In this document: piece after piece, positions 59,989-64,000 of the stretch | How the letters are laid out: each line of letters opens with the position of its first letter | Numbering within the stretch: position 1 is the stretch's first letter | The notes under the pieces: model-generated | Told to the model about the DNA's origin: nothing | Seen by the model: the letters and a program-made list of their open reading frames with translations, nothing else | The model's database searches: none | DNA from: Pseudomonas chlororaphis subsp. piscium | GTDB lineage: Bacteria; Pseudomonadota; Gammaproteobacteria; Pseudomonadales; Pseudomonadaceae | Length of the DNA: 64,000 nucleotides | Assembly: GCF_003850345.1 (NCBI RefSeq) | Contig: NZ_CP027707.1 | Location: 6,377,001-6,441,000, forward strand | Direction of reading: 5' to 3' | Made by a program: the position numbers and the translations under genes

Positions 59989-60797
59989 AGCGGCTTCTCC
60001 AATACGGCGTAGACCACCTGGTACGTCGCGGGCAGTCCCTGCGCTTGACGAAACTGTTCATAAGCGTCGATCAGGCCCTTGATCCGCGCCCGCCCTGTCA
60101 ACCCGCCGGGCCGTCCAGGGTTGAGGTTGTGTGCCCCCAGCGCTTTCAACTCATGGGTCAGGCTGCGCACATCTGGGTAGTGCAGCACATGAGGACGGGT
60201 CTCCAGGCTGAGTACATGCAAACCGCTCGCCGCGCACAGCTGTTGATAAGTGCTGAACTCACGGAAGCGGTTGACATGCACCATGCCGTCGACCTGACGC
60301 CAACTGTCGCGCAATTCGTACAGAGTACCGACGCACAGGCTGGCAAAGGCCAGCACGCCGCCCGGCTTCAGCACTCGATGCGCCTCGCTGAGGACCGAAC
60401 GGAAGTCCGCGCACCACTGCACCGCCAGGCTGGAAAAGATCAGCTCGCAACTCTGCCCCTGCAACGGCAAACGCTCGGCATCGCCAGCAATGAAATGCTG
60501 CGCCCCGCCCAGCGGCCGGGCGTGCTCGAGCATGCCTTCGGCGATGTCCAGCGCCAACCCTTCGCTGGCCTGGAAGCGCTCACCCAGCAGGCGGCTGAAA
60601 TAACCGGTGCCGCAGCCCATGTCCAGCCAGCGACCAGGCTCGCGATCTTGCGGCAGGCGGCTCAGCAACTCGTTACCAACGTCGCGCTGCAGTTGCGCCA
60701 CGCTGTCGTAACTGGATGCCGCGCGGGAAAAGGAAGCCGCTACCTGGCGCTTGTCGGGCAAGCTGCCGGGCAATTTGGGAAGGGACAGATCAGTCAT
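59985..60797 (-). CDS. bioC: Malonyl-ACP O-methyltransferase BioC
   Basis: 270 residues from the ATG at 60797 ([19 protein letters not shown]), which overlaps the bioH stop by eight bases; a longer frame to 60881 lies in bioH and is not likely. The SAM motif I is [17 protein letters not shown], with [14 protein letters not shown] as motif IV. It methylates malonyl-ACP so that biotin's pimeloyl chain can be built on the fatty acid machinery. BioH later removes the ester. Confidence 0.95.
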   Translation of the reverse strand: MTDLSLPKLPGSLPDKRQVAASFSRAASSYDSVAQLQRDVGNELLSRLPQDREPGRWLDMGCGTGYFSRLLGERFQASEGLALDIAEGMLEHARPLGGAQHFIAGDAERLPLQGQSCELIFSSLAVQWCADFRSVLSEAHRVLKPGGVLAFASLCVGTLYELRDSWRQVDGMVHVNRFREFSTYQQLCAASGLHVLSLETRPHVLHYPDVRSLTHELKALGAHNLNPGRPGGLTGRARIKGLIDAYEQFRQAQGLPATYQVVYAVLEKPL

Positions 60798-61521
60798 CAC
60801 CGGACTCATGCAAAAAAGCCTGGATCGCCCCCGCCACACCGTGGGGATCCTCCAGAAGAAACGCGTGGCTGGCCTGTTCAATCAGACCAATTTCGACATC
60901 GGGCAACAACGCCAGCAACTCCCCCGCGGCTTCGGCCGGCACTAGACCGTCGAGCCCGGCGAACAGATGCAACTGCGGCCCACGAAACGCCTGCAGAGCA
61001 TGGCGAGTGTCCAACTGCGCCAACAGCTCCAGGCCGGCCATCAACACCGCGCCCGAGGTATGCGGCGCGCCGCCAGACAGCAGGCGCGACAGACCGCGTG
61101 GATCTTCAGCGCCCTGGGCGCACAACAGGCTGAAGCGCTTGAGGGTGGTGCGCGGGTCGGCGTTACAGCCGGCCAGAAACCCGTCGAAGGTCTCCCCCGG
61201 CATCGCGCTCGCCCATTCGGCATGAGCCACGAAACTGGGATTGCTGGCCAACGTCAGCAGACCGCAACAGCGCTCGCCACGACGCGCCGCCAGCTCGGAA
61301 GCCAGCATGCCGCCCAGTGACCAGCCACCGAGCCAGGCGTTGTCCGGCACACTGGCATCCAGTTCGTCGAGCCACTCATTCAGGTCGCTGGACTCCAGCT
61401 CCGGCAACGGCTCGATCTCGACCCTCAGGTGTTCGTCCAGCCCCTGCAGTGCCGCCGCCAAGGGTTCCAGCGGCGATACACCGAGACCCCAACCGGGCAG
61501 CAGAATCAGTCGATCACGCAT
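60790..61521 (-). CDS. bioH: Pimeloyl-ACP methyl ester carboxylesterase BioH
   Basis: 243 residues from the ATG at 61521 ([19 protein letters not shown]). The nucleophile elbow [13 protein letters not shown] carries the catalytic serine, and the C-terminal [15 protein letters not shown] carries the histidine, with the acid in [10 protein letters not shown]. It overlaps bioF and bioC by eight bases on each side. It cleaves the pimeloyl-ACP methyl ester so that BioF can use pimeloyl-ACP. Confidence 0.93.
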   Translation of the reverse strand: MRDRLILLPGWGLGVSPLEPLAAALQGLDEHLRVEIEPLPELESSDLNEWLDELDASVPDNAWLGGWSLGGMLASELAARRGERCCGLLTLASNPSFVAHAEWASAMPGETFDGFLAGCNADPRTTLKRFSLLCAQGAEDPRGLSRLLSGGAPHTSGAVLMAGLELLAQLDTRHALQAFRGPQLHLFAGLDGLVPAEAAGELLALLPDVEIGLIEQASHAFLLEDPHGVAGAIQAFLHESGDD

Positions 61522-62692
61522 GGCTTGGCTCCGGTCCCAGTTCGCTAAAACAATCCGCCAGTGCATTCAACAATAGCTGGACCTGAGCCTCACTGTGGGC
61601 GGCGGACAGGGTCACCCGCAGGCGGGCGCTCCCCGCGGGCACGGTAGGCGGACGAATCGCGGTGACCATCAGGCCGCGCTCGCGCAGCATCTGTGACAGG
61701 CGAATCGCCCGCGCGCTGTCGCCGATCAGGATCGGCTGAATCGGCGTGAAGCTGTCCATCAGGGTCAGCCCGATCTGCTCGGCGCCCAGGCGGAACTGGC
61801 GGATCAGCGTGTTCAGGTGCTCACGCCGCCAGTGCTCGCTGCGCAGCAACTCCAGGCTTTTCAGGGTGGCGCAGGCCAGGGCCGGCGGCTGGCTGGTGGT
61901 GTAGATATAAGGACGGGCGAACTGGATCAGGCTTTCGATCAGTTCCTCGCTGCCGGCGACAAAGGCGCCGGCGGTGCCGAACGCCTTGCCGAGGGTGCCC
62001 ACCAAGACCGGCACATCTTCCTGGCTCAAGCCGAAGTGCTCGACTATCCCTCCGCCGTTGGCCCCCAGCGGCCCGAACCCATGGGCGTCGTCGACCATCA
62101 GCCAGGCACCCTTGGCCCGGGTTTCACGAGCCAGCGCCGGCAGGTCGGCCAGGTCGCCGTCCATGCTGAACACGCCATCGGTGACCACCAGGGTATTGCC
62201 GGTGGCTTTCTCCAGGCGCTTGGCCAGGCTCTCGGCATCGTTGTGCAGGTAACGGTTGAAGCGCGCGCCGGAGAGCAGGCCGGCATCCAGCAACGAAGCG
62301 TGGTTGAGGCGGTCTTCCAGCGCTGTGTCGCCCTGCCCCACCAGCGCGGTGACCGCGCCGAGATTGGCCATGTAACCGGTGGTGAACAGCAATGCCCGCG
62401 GGCGACCGGTGAACTCAGCCAGGGCTTCTTCCAACTGGTGGTGAGGCGTGCTGTGGCCAATCACCAGGTGTGAAGCGCCACCGCCCACACCCCAGCGGGA
62501 CGCGCCGGCGCGCCACGCTTCGATCACTTGCGGATGATTGGCCAACCCCAGGTAATCGTTGTTGCAGAACGCCAGCAACGGCTGGCCGTCGACCACCACT
62601 TGCGGCCCTTGCGGGCTTTCCAGCAGTGGGCGCTGACGATAGAGATTTTCGGCACGACGGGCAGCGAGACGCGCGCGGAGATCGAAAGACAT
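61514..62692 (-). CDS. bioF: 8-amino-7-oxononanoate synthase BioF
   Basis: 392 residues from the ATG at 62692 ([22 protein letters not shown] five bases upstream). The PLP-binding lysine is in [15 protein letters not shown] and the substrate-lid block [15 protein letters not shown] is intact. It condenses pimeloyl-ACP with alanine. Overlaps bioH by eight bases. The frame continues upstream into the REP element, which is non-coding. Confidence 0.95.
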   Translation of the reverse strand: MSFDLRARLAARRAENLYRQRPLLESPQGPQVVVDGQPLLAFCNNDYLGLANHPQVIEAWRAGASRWGVGGGASHLVIGHSTPHHQLEEALAEFTGRPRALLFTTGYMANLGAVTALVGQGDTALEDRLNHASLLDAGLLSGARFNRYLHNDAESLAKRLEKATGNTLVVTDGVFSMDGDLADLPALARETRAKGAWLMVDDAHGFGPLGANGGGIVEHFGLSQEDVPVLVGTLGKAFGTAGAFVAGSEELIESLIQFARPYIYTTSQPPALACATLKSLELLRSEHWRREHLNTLIRQFRLGAEQIGLTLMDSFTPIQPILIGDSARAIRLSQMLRERGLMVTAIRPPTVPAGSARLRVTLSAAHSEAQVQLLLNALADCFSELGPEPSHA

Positions 62693-62726
62693 GCAGGCCT
62701 CGCAGGCAAGAAAAGAAACATCATCC

Positions 62727-62816
62727 TTGTAGGAGCGAGGCTTGCCCGCGATCCAGACACCTCTGTGTCCCTGGCTCACGCGGTGAACCATTCGCGGGCA
62801 AGCCTCGCTCCTACAG
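62727..62816. repeat. REP element pair (inverted) between bioB and bioF
   Basis: Arms 62727-62752 and 62791-62816 share a 24-base core including TAGGAGCGAGGCTTGCCCGC in opposite orientation, with 38 bases between. It is the same repeat family as at 42795-42856. Located inside the biotin operon between bioB (stop 62827) and bioF, so it may lower downstream expression. Confidence 0.9.
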
Positions 62817-62826
62817 AGGCAGCAGA

Positions 62827-63882
62827 TCAGACGGCGGCGTTATAGAACTGCTCGCTGCTCTTCTGCTCCACCAGCGCCTGCTCGATGGCGGCCTGGTGCA
62901 CCTCGTCGGCGTGCTCTTCGCGGGCTTCCGGCTGGATGCCCAGACGCGCGAACAGTTGCATGTCCTTGTCAGCCTGCGGGTTGGCGGTGGTCAGCAACTT
63001 CTCGCCGTAGAAGATCGAGTTGGCGCCGGCGAAGAACGCCAGGGCCTGCATCTGCTCGTTCATCGCTTCGCGGCCGGCGGACAGGCGCACATGGGATTTC
63101 GGCATCAGGATACGAGCCACGGCGAGCATGCGGATGAAGTCGAACGGATCGACATCCTCGGAGTTTTCCAGCGGCGTGCCGGCCACTTTCACCAGCATGT
63201 TGATCGGCACCGATTCCGGGTGCTCCGGCAGATTGGCCAGTTGAATCAGCAGGCCGGCGCGGTCATCGAGGGACTCGCCCATGCCGAGGATGCCGCCGGA
63301 GCAGATCTTCATCCCGGCATCGCGCACGTAGGCCAGGGTCTGCAGGCGCTCGCTGTAGGTGCGGGTGGTGATGATGCTGCCGTAGAACTCCGGCGAGGTA
63401 TCGAGGTTGTGGTTGTAGTAGTCCAGGCCGGCCTTGGCCAGCGCTTCGGTCTGGTCCTGGTCCAGGCGACCGAGGGTCATGCAGGTTTCCAGGCCCATGG
63501 CCTTCACGCCTTTGACCATTTCCAGCACGTACGGCATGTCTTTGGCCGACGGGTGTTTCCAGGCCGCGCCCATGCAGAAACGGGTCGAACCTATGGCCTT
63601 GGCGCGCGCGGCCTCTTCGAGGACCTTCTGCACTTCCATCAGTTTTTCTTTTTCCAGGCCGGTGTTGTAGTGACCGGACTGCGGACAATATTTGCAATCT
63701 TCCGGGCAGGCGCCGGTCTTGATCGACAACAGGGTGGAAACCTGGACGCGGTTGGCGTCGAAATGCGCGCGGTGCACCGTCTGCGCCTGGAACAGCAAGT
63801 CATTGAACGGCTGGACGAAGAGGGCTTTGACTTCAGCCAAAGTCCAGTCATGACGCAGATTGGCGGTGGTGCTGGCGCTCAT
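62827..63882 (-). CDS. bioB: Biotin synthase BioB
   Basis: 351 residues from the ATG at 63882 ([25 protein letters not shown] seven bases upstream); the frame opens further upstream but lacks a ribosome site. The radical SAM motif is C59, C63, C66 in [16 protein letters not shown]; the second-cluster ligands lie in [16 protein letters not shown] and the Arg/Cys pattern downstream. It inserts sulfur into dethiobiotin. First gene of bioBFHCD. Confidence 0.96.
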   Translation of the reverse strand: MSASTTANLRHDWTLAEVKALFVQPFNDLLFQAQTVHRAHFDANRVQVSTLLSIKTGACPEDCKYCPQSGHYNTGLEKEKLMEVQKVLEEAARAKAIGSTRFCMGAAWKHPSAKDMPYVLEMVKGVKAMGLETCMTLGRLDQDQTEALAKAGLDYYNHNLDTSPEFYGSIITTRTYSERLQTLAYVRDAGMKICSGGILGMGESLDDRAGLLIQLANLPEHPESVPINMLVKVAGTPLENSEDVDPFDFIRMLAVARILMPKSHVRLSAGREAMNEQMQALAFFAGANSIFYGEKLLTTANPQADKDMQLFARLGIQPEAREEHADEVHQAAIEQALVEQKSSEQFYNAAV

Positions 63883-63956
63883 GGGCGATTCCTTGATTAT
63901 GCTTGGCAAGCGACTGCGGGAAGGGAATACCCACAGCCGCGACACGGATGTTGGGC

Positions 63957-63985
63957 ATATTTAAGGAAGCGCCATGCAGTGTCAA
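63957..63985 (-). promoter_or_regulatory. Sigma-70 promoter of bioB
   Basis: On the minus strand TTGACA (complement of 63980-63985) is perfect, with TAAATA or AAATAT at 16-17 bases (57-63). The promoter lies about 75 bases before the bioB ATG. No BirA or other known biotin repressor operator is recognised. Confidence 0.75.
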
Positions 63986-64000
63986 CCACATTACCAAGGA

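Overview
This window is core chromosome of a Pseudomonas, most likely of the fluorescens/protegens group. The basis is GC-rich codon use, gene order matching what I remember of P. aeruginosa PA0500-PA0601 in blocks, an intact pqqFABCDEM cluster, the davBA lysine genes, and REP elements with the core TAGGAGCGAGGCTTGCCCGC. No phage, transposon or CRISPR array is visible. The species call is inference.

Layout. 1-3.9 kb: a two-component pair (NarL-type regulator cut by the window edge, and a membrane kinase with a periplasmic substrate-binding sensor) and a DUF3530 hydrolase. 3.9-14.2 kb: envelope and housekeeping genes, with djlA-murU-amgK on the minus strand and lptD-surA-pdxA-rsmA-apaG-apaH-glpE on the plus strand, many overlapping by a few bases. 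14.2-19.4 kb: the stress operon prkA-yeaH-spoVR behind a good AlgU-type promoter. 19.4-28.2 kb: cca, folK/folB, plsY, tsaD and the macromolecular synthesis genes rpsU, dnaG, rpoD. 28.2-33.2 kb: a 1247-residue RmcA-like GGDEF-EAL protein, a CAU-anticodon tRNA and a WaaZ-like LPS core gene.

33.2-46.9 kb is organised around PQQ and lysine: PQQ-dependent glucose dehydrogenase (gcd), an Lrp-type regulator, lysine monooxygenase and amidase (davB, davA), then pqqF, the 24-residue precursor pqqA, a strong terminator/attenuator, and pqqB-C-D-E-M. 46.9-51.2 kb is accessory: a Pmp3-type membrane peptide, a RelE/HigB-HigA-like toxin-antitoxin pair with a perfect operator palindrome, and an aminotransferase-MOSC pair divergent from a LysR regulator. 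51.4-58.7 kb holds three paralogous acyl-CoA dehydrogenases of about 600 residues with a membrane diguanylate cyclase inside the series. 58.9-64 kb ends with a small unknown protein and the bioBFHCD biotin operon.

The most interesting signals are regulatory. A perfect 20-bp CRP/Vfr-type palindrome lies upstream of the diguanylate cyclase. A PsrA-like operator sits against a near-consensus promoter of the first acyl-CoA dehydrogenase. An AlgU-type promoter precedes prkA. The spoVR terminator contains the ribosome binding site of cca. The -10 box of the tRNA promoter covers the rmcA stop codon. I did not find a clearly new multi-gene system. The lipid/c-di-GMP cluster at 51-59 kb is the best candidate for unexplained biology.
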